Numbered from the stretch's first letter, positions 8,784 through 18,233 are shown. The stretch is DNA of 64,000 nucleotides from Streptomyces koelreuteriae (GCF_018604545.1 NZ_CP075896.1:1984001-2048000), one strand, 5' to 3'. Notes: a model not told the origin generated them from the sequence alone. Numbers and translations are program-made.

Positions 8784-10016
8784 ATGCGATCCATACGGCC
8801 GTCGTCCACCACCAGCCGAAGGGGGTGGACGCGCCGCAGGAACTCCCCCGTGCTGGCCGCCGCCCTCGTCTCTGCGCTCGTGCTGACCGCCACCGCCTGC
8901 GAGTCTGGCGACGCCGCGGCGGGCGGTGAGGCCTCCGCGTCCGCAGCCGCCTCCGCCTCCGCCTCCGACGACGGCAAGCTCAAGATCCCGGACGACATCA
9001 GGGACCGGCTCCGCGAGCACGGGATCGACGTCGACAAGTGGAAGAACGGCGCCTGGAAGAACTGGGACCGGGACGACTGGCTGCGCGAGGCCAACGAGTA
9101 CATCAACCCGATCATCGAAGGCCTCTGGGACCCCGACCGTATGCGGGAGGCCGAGGAGCCCGACCAGGGCGTGGACGACAGCGACCTCTCCGGTGACCAG
9201 GGCGTCACCGACCCCACGCCCGAGCCCGTCGAGGCGCAGGCCGTGCCGCCGTCCTACCACGCCAACGTCCCCACGGCCGGGAAGGTGTTCTTCGACTCCC
9301 CCAAGGGATCGGCCGTCTGCTCGGCGACGGTGGTGAAGGACCCCGCCCACCCGGGCAAGTCCAACCTGGTGTGGACGGCGGGCCACTGCGTGCACGCGGG
9401 CAAGAAGGGCGGCTGGTACCGCAACATCGCGTTCGTGCCGTCGTACAACGACGACGGCAAGCCGGTCGCGGAGCTGGAGAACGCCACCCGGGAGGACGTC
9501 GCTCCCTACGGTGTCTGGTGGGGCGACTGGGCGCAGACCTCGGGCCAATGGATCGAGCAGGGCGGTTCGACGGGCGGGGACGGCGCTCCGTACGACTTCG
9601 CGGTGATCCATGTGACGCCGGAGAAGGGCAGCGGCGGCAAGTCGCTGGAGGAGATGGTCGGTTCGGCGCTGCCGGTCGACTTCAAGGCTCCCGCCGTACC
9701 GAAGACGAAGAGCGTCACGGCGATCGGCTACCCGGCCGCGCCGCCGTTCGACGGGCAGAAGCTGTTCCGGTGCCAGGACCGGCCGGGCCGGCTGTCGATC
9801 GCGGCGTCGGATCCGACGATGTACCGCATCGGCTGCACCATGACCGGCGGTTCGTCGGGCGGCGGCTGGGTCGCGCCGGGGCCGGACGGCAAGCCGGCGC
9901 TGGTGTCGAACACCTCCATCGGCCCGGTGACGTCGGGCTGGCTGGCCGGACCGCGCCTGGGCGCAGAGGCCAAGGGCGTGTACGACTCGGTGAGCGAGAA
10001 GTTCGCGGGCCGCTGA
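8784..10016 (+). CDS. Secreted trypsin-like serine protease lipoprotein, copy 1
   Basis: A 410-residue exported protein. The N-terminus has Arg-rich basic residues, a hydrophobic stretch and a lipobox ending LTATAC with the lipidated Cys39. A Ser/Ala-rich linker follows, then a helical region rich in Lys/Trp/Asp (HGIDVDKWKNG, IIEGLWDPDRM), then a chymotrypsin-fold domain. Catalytic residues visible are His in WTAGHC, Asp in PYDFAVIH and Ser in GGSSGGGW; cysteines near His (AVCSA and GHC) suggest a disulfide. The ATG at 8784 follows GGGGAG, and a longer in-frame start at 8670 would lose the signal peptide. The next gene is a close paralogue. Substrate unknown. Confidence 0.88.
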   Translation: MRSIRPSSTTSRRGWTRRRNSPVLAAALVSALVLTATACESGDAAAGGEASASAAASASASDDGKLKIPDDIRDRLREHGIDVDKWKNGAWKNWDRDDWLREANEYINPIIEGLWDPDRMREAEEPDQGVDDSDLSGDQGVTDPTPEPVEAQAVPPSYHANVPTAGKVFFDSPKGSAVCSATVVKDPAHPGKSNLVWTAGHCVHAGKKGGWYRNIAFVPSYNDDGKPVAELENATREDVAPYGVWWGDWAQTSGQWIEQGGSTGGDGAPYDFAVIHVTPEKGSGGKSLEEMVGSALPVDFKAPAVPKTKSVTAIGYPAAPPFDGQKLFRCQDRPGRLSIAASDPTMYRIGCTMTGGSSGGGWVAPGPDGKPALVSNTSIGPVTSGWLAGPRLGAEAKGVYDSVSEKFAGR

Positions 10017-10111
10017 CGGCAGGCCGATCAGCGCGGTGGTGGGGCCGGGGATCACGGAAACCTTCACCGGCCCACCGCCGTTCGCACCCAACTCCCCGGG
10101 CATAGTGGGGT

Positions 10112-10150
10112 GTCACGCATCGCAGGCCACATCAAGGGCCTCTGCGTGAC
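10112..10150. repeat. Stem-loop between the two protease genes
   Basis: GTCACGCA at 10112-10119 pairs with TGCGTGAC at 10143-10150, with an inner AGGCC/GGCCT stem at 10124-10128 and 10137-10141. It may terminate the first protease gene. If transcription of the second starts near CATAGT at 10101-10106, it would instead form the 5' leader hairpin of copy 2. Confidence 0.5.
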
Positions 10151-10237
10151 AAGCCCATGACATTCACACGCAGCACCTGAGCACGCACTCAGCACGCGCA
10201 GACACGCACAGCACGTACCAACGGGGGTCATCGCACC

Positions 10238-11440
10238 ATGCGTTCCACACGTACGCCCGCGGCACCGAGGCGCGGGCGGCGCACCGTCCTCGCCGCCACC
10301 GGGCTCGTCGCCGCCCTGGCACTCACGGCCACCGCCTGTGCCGGTTCGGCGGACTCGGCGAGCGACAAGCCCGACGCCACCACCTCGCAGGCCGCGGACG
10401 GCGGCGGCAAGGTCCGGATCCCGGCCGAACTCGCCGGCAAGCTCGAGGAGCACGGGATCGACGCCGACCGGTGGAAGGACGGGGGCTGGAAGGACTGGGA
10501 CAAGGACAAGTGGCTCAGTGACGCCAAGGACTTCGTCAACCCGGTGATCGAGGGGCTCTGGAAGCCGGACCGGATGCAGTCCGCGAAGGAGGCCGACAAG
10601 ACGGTCACCACGAAGGACGCGTCGGCCGGTCAGGGCGTCAGCGACCCGGACCCGGCGCCCGTGCGGGCGCAGGCGGAGAAGACGCCGTACCACCGGAACG
10701 CCGCGCCGGTCGGCAAGGTCTTCTTCGACTCCCCCGACGGCCCGGCCGTCTGCTCCGGCACGGTCGTCAAGGACGTCAACCACCCGGGCAAGTCCAACCT
10801 GGTGTGGACGGCGGGCCACTGCGTGCACGCCGGCGGCGACGGCGGCTGGTACCGCAACATCACCTTCGTCCCCGCCTACAACGACTACGGCAAGTCCGAG
10901 GCGGAGCTGACCAACGCGAACCCGGCCGAGATCGCCCCGTACGGCAACTGGTGGGCGGACTGGGCCTCGACCTCGAACCAGTGGATCAAGGGCGGCTCGG
11001 AGACCGGCGGCGAGGGCGCCGCGTACGACTACGCCGTGCTGCATGTGAAGCCCGAGCGGGGCGGCAAGTCCCTGGAGGAGACGGTCGGCGCCGCGCTGGA
11101 CGTGGACTTCTCCGCCCCCTCCGCAGCCGAGGCGCGCAAGATGGGCGCCTGGGGCTACCCGGCCGCGCCGCCCTACAACGGCCTGAAGATGTTCAAGTGC
11201 GTCGACGTCCCCGGCCGGTTCTCGCTCAGCCCGTCGCTGCCGACGATGCACCGCATCGGCTGCACCATGACCGGCGGTTCGTCCGGCGGCGGCTGGTTCC
11301 GGGTGCGAGACGGCAAGTCCGTGCTGGTGTCCAACACCTCGATCGGCCCGGCCGACAACTCCTGGCTGGCGGGCCCGCAGCTCGGCCGCGACGCCGAGGC
11401 GCTCTACCAGAACATGAGCAAGACATACGGCGGTCGCTGA
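10238..11440 (+). CDS. Secreted trypsin-like serine protease lipoprotein, copy 2
   Basis: This 400-residue paralogue of the preceding gene has the same order of parts: basic N-terminus, lipobox LTATAC with Cys34, helical segment (HGIDADRWKDG, VIEGLWKPDRM) and serine protease domain with His in WTAGHC, Asp in AYDYAVLH and Ser in GGSSGGGW. The helical region is conserved between copies as strongly as the catalytic domain, so it probably has a role, for example as a propeptide or substrate-binding module. The ATG at 10238 follows an ACGGGGGT ribosome-binding sequence. The copies arose by tandem duplication. The gene is followed by a strong hairpin and is convergent with hflX. Confidence 0.88.
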   Translation: MRSTRTPAAPRRGRRTVLAATGLVAALALTATACAGSADSASDKPDATTSQAADGGGKVRIPAELAGKLEEHGIDADRWKDGGWKDWDKDKWLSDAKDFVNPVIEGLWKPDRMQSAKEADKTVTTKDASAGQGVSDPDPAPVRAQAEKTPYHRNAAPVGKVFFDSPDGPAVCSGTVVKDVNHPGKSNLVWTAGHCVHAGGDGGWYRNITFVPAYNDYGKSEAELTNANPAEIAPYGNWWADWASTSNQWIKGGSETGGEGAAYDYAVLHVKPERGGKSLEETVGAALDVDFSAPSAAEARKMGAWGYPAAPPYNGLKMFKCVDVPGRFSLSPSLPTMHRIGCTMTGGSSGGGWFRVRDGKSVLVSNTSIGPADNSWLAGPQLGRDAEALYQNMSKTYGGR

Positions 11441-11450
11441 CCGAAGCACG

Positions 11451-11490
11451 CCGAAGGCCCGCTCCCTGCGGACAGGGGGCGGGCCTTCGG
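11451..11490. terminator. Bidirectional terminator between protease copy 2 and hflX
   Basis: CCGAAGGCCCGC and GCGGGCCTTCGG form a 12-bp stem, extended by an imperfect TCCCTG/CAGGGG inner stem around a CGGA loop. It lies 10 nt after the protease stop and 22 nt from the hflX stop, between convergent genes. Confidence 0.8.
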
Positions 11491-11512
11491 TGTGTGTGCT
11501 TGCGCGCTTGCG

Positions 11513-13006
11513 TCAGATTGCCGGTGCCGGAGCGTACGGCGTGAGCTCCGCCGCCAGTTCCTCGTGCACCCGCACCTTGAGCAGGGTGCCCTCCGGGGTG
11601 TGCTCCTCGGAGATCACCTCGCCCTCGTCGTGGGCGCGGGCGACCAGCTTGCCGTGCGTGTACGGCACGAGCGCCTCGACCTCGACCGAGGGGCGCGGGA
11701 GCTCGTTGTCGATGAGCGCGAGCAGCGTGTCGATGCCCTGGCCGGTGCGGGCCGAGACGGCGATGGACCGCTTCTCGACGCGCAGCAGCCGCTGCAGGGT
11801 CAGCGGGTCGGCCGCGTCGGCCTTGTTGATCACGACGATCTCGGGTACGCCGGTGGCTCCGACGTCCCTGATCACCTCGCGCACGGCGGCCAGCTGCTCC
11901 TCCGGGTTCGGGTGCGAACCGTCCACCACGTGCAGGATCATGTCGGACTCGCCGACCTCCTCCATCGTGGAGCGGAACGCCTCGACCAGGTGGTGCGGCA
12001 GATGGCGGACGAAGCCGACGGTGTCGGCCAGCGTGTACAGCCGTCCGCTCGGGGTCTCGGCCCGGCGCACGGTCGGGTCGAGGGTCGCGAACAGGGCGTT
12101 CTCCACCAGCACGCCCGCGCCCGTGAGGCGGTTGAGCAGCGAGGACTTGCCGGCGTTGGTGTAGCCCGCGATGGCGACCGAGGGCACCTTGTTGCGCTTG
12201 CGCTCCTGGCGCTTGATCTCGCGGCCGGTCTTCATCTCCGCGATCTCCCGGCGCATCTTCGCCATCTTCTCGCGGATCCGCCGCCGGTCCGTCTCGATCT
12301 TGGTCTCACCGGGACCACGGGTGGCGAGGCCGCCGCCCTTGCCGCCGCCCATCTGCCGGGACAGCGACTGACCCCAGCCGCGCAGCCTCGGCAGCATGTA
12401 CTGCATCTGCGCGAGCGCGACCTGCGCCTTGCCCTCTCGGGACTTGGCGTGCTGGGCGAAGATGTCCAGGATCAGGGCCGTACGGTCGATGACCTTGACC
12501 TTGACGACGTCCTCGAGGTGGATGAGCTGGCCCGGGCTGAGCTCACCGTCGCAGATGACGGTGTCCGCGCCGGACTCGAGGACGATGTCCCGCAGCTCCT
12601 GGGCCTTGCCGGAGCCGATGTAGGTGGCCGCGTCGGGCTTGTCGCGGCGCTGGGTGACACCGTCGAGCACGAGCGCGCCCGCCGTCTCCGCGAGTGCGGC
12701 GAGCTCCGCGAGGGAGTTGTCCGCGTCCTCGATGGTTCCCGACGTCCAGACGCCCACGAGGACGACCCGCTCCAGGCGGAGCTGGCGGTACTCGACCTCG
12801 GTGACGTCCTCGAGCTCGGTGGAGAGGCCCACCACACGACGCAGGGCCGCGCGGTCGGAGCGGTCGAACTGGTCGCCGTCCCGCTCTCCGTCGATCTCGT
12901 GGCTCCAGGCGACGTCCTCTTCCATCAGGGCATCGGCCCGAAGACCCTCGGAGTGGCTCTGGGTGAAGCGCTTGGTGTCCTGGGAAGGGGAAGAAGAGGA
13001 GGTCAT
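11513..13006 (-). CDS. hflX: GTPase HflX, ribosome-associated
   Basis: HflX binds the 50S subunit and splits stalled or stress-inactivated ribosomes. The 497-residue product has the N-terminal HflX domain with the glycine-rich region RQMGGGKGGGLATRGPGETKIE (positions 12290-12360), a coiled-coil linker (RRIREKMAKMRREI) and then the G domain: G1 GYTNAGKSS, G3 DTVGF, G4 NKAD and G5 SARTG. The first roughly 55 residues are a variable acidic extension seen in actinobacterial homologues. It sits next to the M1 peptidase gene, with the dapF-miaA group further along. All nucleotide-binding motifs are intact. Confidence 0.95.
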   Translation of the reverse strand: MTSSSSPSQDTKRFTQSHSEGLRADALMEEDVAWSHEIDGERDGDQFDRSDRAALRRVVGLSTELEDVTEVEYRQLRLERVVLVGVWTSGTIEDADNSLAELAALAETAGALVLDGVTQRRDKPDAATYIGSGKAQELRDIVLESGADTVICDGELSPGQLIHLEDVVKVKVIDRTALILDIFAQHAKSREGKAQVALAQMQYMLPRLRGWGQSLSRQMGGGKGGGLATRGPGETKIETDRRRIREKMAKMRREIAEMKTGREIKRQERKRNKVPSVAIAGYTNAGKSSLLNRLTGAGVLVENALFATLDPTVRRAETPSGRLYTLADTVGFVRHLPHHLVEAFRSTMEEVGESDMILHVVDGSHPNPEEQLAAVREVIRDVGATGVPEIVVINKADAADPLTLQRLLRVEKRSIAVSARTGQGIDTLLALIDNELPRPSVEVEALVPYTHGKLVARAHDEGEVISEEHTPEGTLLKVRVHEELAAELTPYAPAPAI

Positions 13007-13132
13007 TGGATCCTTACGTAGCTGGGAAGCCGTTCATTGTTCAGAACGCACGAGCACTCCGGGAGATTCCCGGCGCTCCGTGCCGCGCCGACTCGTCGAT
13101 AGTCGCACGGCACGGGGCGTCTCGTCACCGTG

Positions 13133-14677
13133 TTATCGGGCGGCTCCCGGGGCGGGCGCGGCCTGCTTCGCGGGGGCGCTCTGCTTCGCCGGCGTCCCTG
13201 GTTGCGCCTGCGTCCGAGGCTTCCAGTCGGGGTGGCCCGGCATCGGCGGGGTCTTCTCGCCGTAGAGCCAGCTCTTGAAGAAGCCGTTCAGGTCGCGCCC
13301 GGAGATCTCGGCGGCGAGCCGGACGTAGTCCGCCGTCGAGGCCGTGCCGTCCTGGTGGCGGCCCACCCAGGCGCGCTGCAGGCGGTCGAAGGCCGGGCTG
13401 CCGATCTCCTGGCGCAGGGCGTACAGGACGAGCGCCGCGCCCTCGTACACGTTGTGCCGGAAGATGCCGGTCTTGCGGCCGGGCTCGGGGACCTTCGGGG
13501 CGGCCGGCGGGCCGCCGACCGTCCGCCAGCCGTCGGAGGAGGCGTATGCGGCCTTCATCCGGTCCCGCAGCGGCTTGCCGCCCCGCGCCTCGGCGTACAG
13601 CGCCTCGTACCAGGTGGCGTATCCCTCGTTGAGCCACAGGTCCGACCAGGTGCGGGGGCTGACGCTGTCGCCGAACCATTGGTGGGCCAGCTCATGGACC
13701 ATGATCGACTCGACGTACCACTCCGGGTAGGCGGACTGCGTGAAGAGCTCCCGCTCGAAGAGGGAGAGCGTCTGGGTCTCGAGTTCGAAGCCGGTGGAGG
13801 CGTCCGCCACGAGCATGCCGTACGTCTCGAAGGGGTAGCGGCCGAGCTTCCTCTCCATCCAGGCCATCTGGGCGGGGGTCTTCCGCAGCCAGGGTTCGAG
13901 CACCTTGCGGTCCCGGGTCGGTACGACGTCCCGCAGGGGCAGCCTGTGGGGGCCGGTGCGGTGCAGCACGGTGGAGCGGCCGATGGAGACCTGGGTGAGC
14001 TCGGTGGCCATGGGGTGATGGGTGCGGTAGGTCCACGTGGTCGAGCCGTCGGTCTTGGCCACACCGGCCGGCAGGCCGTTGGCGACGGCCGTGAGGCCCT
14101 TGGGCGCGGTGACCCGGATGGTGAACATCGCCTTGTCGGAGGGGTGGTCGTTGGAGGGGAACACCCGGTGCGCGGCATCGGCCTGGTTGGCCATGGCGAG
14201 CCCGTCCGTGGTGCGTACCCAGCCGCTCTCGAGGCCCTTGGCGGACACGGGGTCGCTGGTGTGCCGCACGGTGATGCGCATCCAGTCGCCGCTGGGCACG
14301 GCTTCCTGGGGCGTGATCACCAGGTCCTCGCCGGCGGCGCTGAACGCGGCGGGCTCACCGTCGACCTCGACCGAGTCGACCGTGCCGTGGGCGAAGTCGA
14401 GATTGACGCGGTCCAGGTCGGCGGTCGTCCGGGCCTTGATGGTCGTGACGGCCCGCAGCGGCCGGCTGTTGCTGCCGGAATAGGTGAACGAGAGGTCGTA
14501 CGACGCCACGTCGTAGCCGGGGTTGCCCAGGTACGGGAAGAGGCGGTCGCCGACGCCGAGCGGCACGGCGGGGGCACTCGCGGCGACGAGGCAGACGGAG
14601 ACGGCCGAGGCGAGCAGGGCCGCCGCAGTTCTCCGACGGCGCGAACGGGGGGCCTGGATCTGGGGGGTGAGGAGCAT
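13133..14677 (-). CDS. Secreted M1-family zinc metallopeptidase (aminopeptidase N-like)
   Basis: A 514-residue exported enzyme that removes N-terminal residues from peptides outside the cell. The signal peptide comprises RRRRTAAALLASAVSVCLVA near residues 13-32. The zinc site is HELAH near residue 327, with the third ligand in LWLNEGYATW about 18 residues later. The N-terminal beta-sandwich is present, but the long C-terminal alpha domain of large M1 enzymes is absent, so this is a short M1 form. The C-terminus ends in a Gln/Ala/Pro-rich tail (KQSAPAKQAAPAPG), possibly spanning cell wall. It lies between hflX and rshA on the same strand. Confidence 0.88.
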   Translation of the reverse strand: MLLTPQIQAPRSRRRRTAAALLASAVSVCLVAASAPAVPLGVGDRLFPYLGNPGYDVASYDLSFTYSGSNSRPLRAVTTIKARTTADLDRVNLDFAHGTVDSVEVDGEPAAFSAAGEDLVITPQEAVPSGDWMRITVRHTSDPVSAKGLESGWVRTTDGLAMANQADAAHRVFPSNDHPSDKAMFTIRVTAPKGLTAVANGLPAGVAKTDGSTTWTYRTHHPMATELTQVSIGRSTVLHRTGPHRLPLRDVVPTRDRKVLEPWLRKTPAQMAWMERKLGRYPFETYGMLVADASTGFELETQTLSLFERELFTQSAYPEWYVESIMVHELAHQWFGDSVSPRTWSDLWLNEGYATWYEALYAEARGGKPLRDRMKAAYASSDGWRTVGGPPAAPKVPEPGRKTGIFRHNVYEGAALVLYALRQEIGSPAFDRLQRAWVGRHQDGTASTADYVRLAAEISGRDLNGFFKSWLYGEKTPPMPGHPDWKPRTQAQPGTPAKQSAPAKQAAPAPGAAR

Positions 14678-14770
14678 GCCCCACGGCTATCAGCGCAGGC
14701 GAGCGCGGTGGGGACGGCGCGCGTCCGGCCCGCCCGGGGCTCACCCGCCCGGCCGTCCGTCCGTACCTGG

Positions 14771-16966
14771 TCAGCCGCCCTGCGGCTGCGGCTGCGCCCG
14801 GCTGACGTCGTACACCCCGGCCACGTCGCGCATCGCGCGCATGAGGGCGGGCAGCCGGGCCGCGTCCGGGAGTTGCACGGTGTACGTGTGCCGCACCTGC
14901 TGCTGGGTCGGGGGCTCGACGGTCGCGGAGACGATCTCGGCGCCTTCGAGGGCCATGGCCTCGGTGAGGTCTGCGAGCAGATGGGGCCGGACGAACGATT
15001 CGGCGGTGAGCGTGACCCGGCACTCGGTGGTGTCGCCCCAGCGCACGCCGACCTCCGGCCGCCCCGCGTCCTTCATACGGGCCACGGCGGCGCACCCGAC
15101 GCGGTGCACGGTGACCGCTCCGCCGCGTACGGAGAAGCCGGTGATCTCGTCGGGCGGTACCGGCGTACAACAGCCGGCGAGCCGGACGGTCGCGTCGGGG
15201 AGGTCGGCGAGGACATGGCCGGTGGCGGGGCGGGCGGATGTCTGTTCGGGGGCCGGTCCGTCCGCGCCGGAGGTGTCGCCGCCGGCGGGCCGGGGGGCCG
15301 CCGCGCGTTCCTCGGCCTGGCGGTCCTGCCGGGCCTCGCTCCGCTGGGCCTCGGCCTGTGCGGGGTGGGCGGTCAGCCAGCGCTGGATGGCGATGCGGGC
15401 CGCGGGGGTGTGGGCGTGCTCCAGCCACTCCCGAGACGGCTCGGACGCCGCGTCCTGGCCCATGAGGAGCTGGACGGTGTCGCCGTCCTTGAGGACGGTG
15501 CTCAGCGTCGCCAGGCGGCCGTTTACCCGGGCGCCGATGCACGCGTGGGCGTCCTCGCCGTACTGCGCGTAGGCGGCGTCCACACAGGTCGCCCCGTCGG
15601 GCAGGCCGATGGTGCCGCCGTCGGGCCGGAACACGGTGATCTCGCGGTCCTGGGCGAGGTCCTCGCGCAGTGTCGACCAGAAGTGGTCCGGGTCGGACGC
15701 CGCCTCCTGCCAGTCGAGGAGCCGGGAGAGCCAGCCGGGGCGGGTGGGGTCGACGCGCTCGCCGTCGGCCGGGTCCTCGGGGGCCGGAGCGTAGGGGTTG
15801 CCGAGCGCGACCACTCCGGCCTCGGCGACCTTGTGCATCTGGTGCGTGCGGATCAGGACTTCGACGACCTGCCCGTTCTCCCGGGCGACGGCCGTGTGCA
15901 GGGACTGGTACAGGTTGAACTTCGGTACGGCGATGAAGTCCTTGAACTCCGAGACCACCGGCGTCATACAGGTGTGGAGTTCGCCCAGGACGCCGTAGCA
16001 GTCGGCGTCCTCGTTCACCAGGACCAGGAGGCGGCCGAAGTCGGAGCCGCGGAGCCGGCCGCGTTTGCGGGAGACGCGGTGCACGGAGACGAAGTGGCGG
16101 GGCCGGATGAGGACTTCGGCGGGGATGTCCGCCTCGCGCAGCACGGTCCGCACCTCGTCGGCGACCTCCGCGAGCGGGTCGTCCGCGCGGGCGGCGTTGC
16201 GGACGATCAGCTCTCTGGTGTGCGCGTACTCCTCGGGGTGGAGGATCGCGAAGACCAAGTCTTCCAGTTCGGTCTTGAGCGCCTGGACGCCGAGCCGTTC
16301 GGCGAGCGGAATGAGCACGTCACGTGTCACCTTGGCGATGCGCTCCTGTTTCTCGGGGCGCATGACGCCGAGGGTGCGCATGTTGTGCAGCCGGTCGGCG
16401 AGTTTGATCGACATCACGCGGACGTCGTTGCCGGTGGCGACGAGCATCTTGCGAAAGGTCTCGGACTCGGCGGCGGCGCCGTAGTCGACCTTCTCCAGTT
16501 TGGTGACGCCGTCGACGAGGTAGCGGACCTCCTCGCCGAACTGGTCGCGGACCTGGTCGAGCGTCACGTCCGTGTCCTCGACGGTGTCGTGGAGCAGGGA
16601 TGCGGTCAACGTCGTGGTCTCGGCGCCGAGTTCGGCGAGGATCAGGGTCACGGCGAGTGGGTGCGTGATGTACGGCTCGCCGCTCTTGCGCATCTGCCCG
16701 CGGTGCGAGGACTCGGCCAGGACGTAGGCGTGGCGCAGGGGTTCGAGGTCGGCCTCGGGGTGGTGGGCGCGGTGGGCCTCGACCACATGGCTGATGGCGT
16801 CGGGCAGCCGGTCGCGCGCGGCGGGGCCGAGGAGCGCCGCACGGCCCAGGCGGCGCAGGTCGATCCGGGGGCGGGCCTTTCTCCGCGGGGCTGTCGGCGT
16901 CACCGGTTCTGACACCGCACCCGGCATCGGGCCTGGGGTCACGGAATTCGTGGCCTCCGCACTCAT
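14771..16966 (-). CDS. rshA: RelA/SpoT-homologue (p)ppGpp synthetase/hydrolase RshA
   Basis: A long RSH enzyme of 731 residues and the second RSH protein of Streptomyces (the main RelA lies elsewhere). The HD hydrolase domain is intact: SHRGQMRKSGEPYITHP, LLHDTVEDT and KLADRLHNMRTL. The synthetase domain keeps FKDFIAVPKFNLYQSLHT and the EVLIRTHQMH segment, but where RelA has a Y-D-L motif this protein reads SDFGRLLVLVNED, so the usual metal-binding Asp appears replaced. TGS (ITVFRPDGG) and C-terminal ACT domains follow. The ATG at 16966 is preferred because GGAGGTG lies just upstream, rather than an in-frame start 19 codons earlier. Confidence 0.9.
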   Translation of the reverse strand: MSAEATNSVTPGPMPGAVSEPVTPTAPRRKARPRIDLRRLGRAALLGPAARDRLPDAISHVVEAHRAHHPEADLEPLRHAYVLAESSHRGQMRKSGEPYITHPLAVTLILAELGAETTTLTASLLHDTVEDTDVTLDQVRDQFGEEVRYLVDGVTKLEKVDYGAAAESETFRKMLVATGNDVRVMSIKLADRLHNMRTLGVMRPEKQERIAKVTRDVLIPLAERLGVQALKTELEDLVFAILHPEEYAHTRELIVRNAARADDPLAEVADEVRTVLREADIPAEVLIRPRHFVSVHRVSRKRGRLRGSDFGRLLVLVNEDADCYGVLGELHTCMTPVVSEFKDFIAVPKFNLYQSLHTAVARENGQVVEVLIRTHQMHKVAEAGVVALGNPYAPAPEDPADGERVDPTRPGWLSRLLDWQEAASDPDHFWSTLREDLAQDREITVFRPDGGTIGLPDGATCVDAAYAQYGEDAHACIGARVNGRLATLSTVLKDGDTVQLLMGQDAASEPSREWLEHAHTPAARIAIQRWLTAHPAQAEAQRSEARQDRQAEERAAAPRPAGGDTSGADGPAPEQTSARPATGHVLADLPDATVRLAGCCTPVPPDEITGFSVRGGAVTVHRVGCAAVARMKDAGRPEVGVRWGDTTECRVTLTAESFVRPHLLADLTEAMALEGAEIVSATVEPPTQQQVRHTYTVQLPDAARLPALMRAMRDVAGVYDVSRAQPQPQGG

Positions 16967-17261
16967 GGGCACCTCCGGCTGCGTGGACCGGCGGACGGGT
17001 GCCCCAGGGCGGACACGGCTCACGGGGCGGCTTCGGTCCCCCGTCCGGGCCGGTGCTTGATGCTACCGAGCCCACCATGCCCGACTGACCGCCTCTCGCC
17101 GAGCGTGAAACTGATCACCCATTCGAGGGATGAATGTGAGGTTTGTGCCCCGTTACGTCGCGACCCTACCGATCGGTTTTCCGCCAAGTGGCCGGATCTG
17201 ACGGCGGTTTCGGGTCGAGTGGCCGAGGGCGAGCGGCTGTTTCGGGCCGATCGCCTCCTGC

Positions 17262-18140
17262 TCACGCGCCGGTGGCGGTTTCCAGCCAGGCCGAGTCGAT
17301 CTCACCCTCGGCCACGATCACGGCCGGGCCGGTCATCTCGATCTCGCCGTCGGGCCGCTCGGTGATCACCAGGGTGCCGCCGGGGACGTCCACGGTGTAC
17401 GTCGCCGGGGCGCCGGTGGCCGCCGGGTCGGCGCCGTCGCGCCGGGCGGTGGCCACGGCGACCGCGCACGCGCCCGTGCCGCACGAGCGGGTCTCGCCGG
17501 AACCCCGCTCGTGCACGCGCATCGCGACGTGCCCGGGGCCACGGTCGATCACGAACTCGACGTTCACACCGTCCGGGTAGGCCGCGGCCGGGCTGAAGGG
17601 CGGCGGGGAGAGCAGGTCGCCCGCGTGGGACAGGTCCTCCACGAAGGCGACGGCGTGCGGGTTGCCCATGTTGACGTTCCGCGCGGGCCAGCTCCGCTCG
17701 CCGACGCTCACCGTGACGTCGCCCTCGGGGAGCAGCGCCCTGCCCATACCCACGGTGACGTCACCCTCCTTGGCGATGTGCACGGCCTTCACGCCCCCGC
17801 GCGTGGCGACGGCGATGTCCCCTTCGGTCACGTGCCCGGCGCGCTGGAGGTAGCGCGCGAACACGCGCACGCCGTTGCCGCACATCTCCGCGATCGAGCC
17901 GTCGCCGTTGCGGTAGTCCATGAACCACTCCGCCTCGGCCGCCAGGTGCCTTGCCTCGGGGTGCGCTGCGGAGCGCACCACGTGCAGCAGTCCGTCGCCG
18001 CCGATGCCCGCGCGGCGGTCGCACAGGGCGGCGACGGTGGCGGGGGGCAGGTCGATGGTGTTCTCGGGGTCCGGGACGATCACGAAGTCGTTCTCGGTGC
18101 CGTGGCCCTTGAGGAAGGGGATCCGCGTGCGCGTGCTCAT
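17262..18140 (-). CDS. dapF: Diaminopimelate epimerase
   Basis: DapF interconverts LL- and meso-diaminopimelate, the last step before meso-DAP enters lysine synthesis; Streptomyces walls use the LL form. The 292-residue length is normal. The two active-site cysteines are visible in EMCGNGVR and in RSCGTGACA, and the substrate-binding N-terminus reads KGHGTENDFV. It is cofactor-independent. The gene lies in the actinobacterial dapF-miaA neighbourhood on the same strand as miaA. The ATG at 18140 gives a standard N-terminus. Confidence 0.96.
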   Translation of the reverse strand: MSTRTRIPFLKGHGTENDFVIVPDPENTIDLPPATVAALCDRRAGIGGDGLLHVVRSAAHPEARHLAAEAEWFMDYRNGDGSIAEMCGNGVRVFARYLQRAGHVTEGDIAVATRGGVKAVHIAKEGDVTVGMGRALLPEGDVTVSVGERSWPARNVNMGNPHAVAFVEDLSHAGDLLSPPPFSPAAAYPDGVNVEFVIDRGPGHVAMRVHERGSGETRSCGTGACAVAVATARRDGADPAATGAPATYTVDVPGGTLVITERPDGEIEMTGPAVIVAEGEIDSAWLETATGA

Positions 18141-18233
18141 TCCTCGATCGTACGGGGCGCTCCGCGGGGAGGGCCGCGGGAGGGGCCGGGGCTGTGGGGC
18201 CGTGCGGGTGCGTCGTGGCTGGTCGCGCAGTTC

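Noticed and set aside
13130..16912. 1260-residue open frame on the + strand
   Set aside because: It is antisense to the M1 peptidase and rshA, both with intact motifs; its translation is Gly/Val/Arg-rich without family features. A high-GC shadow.
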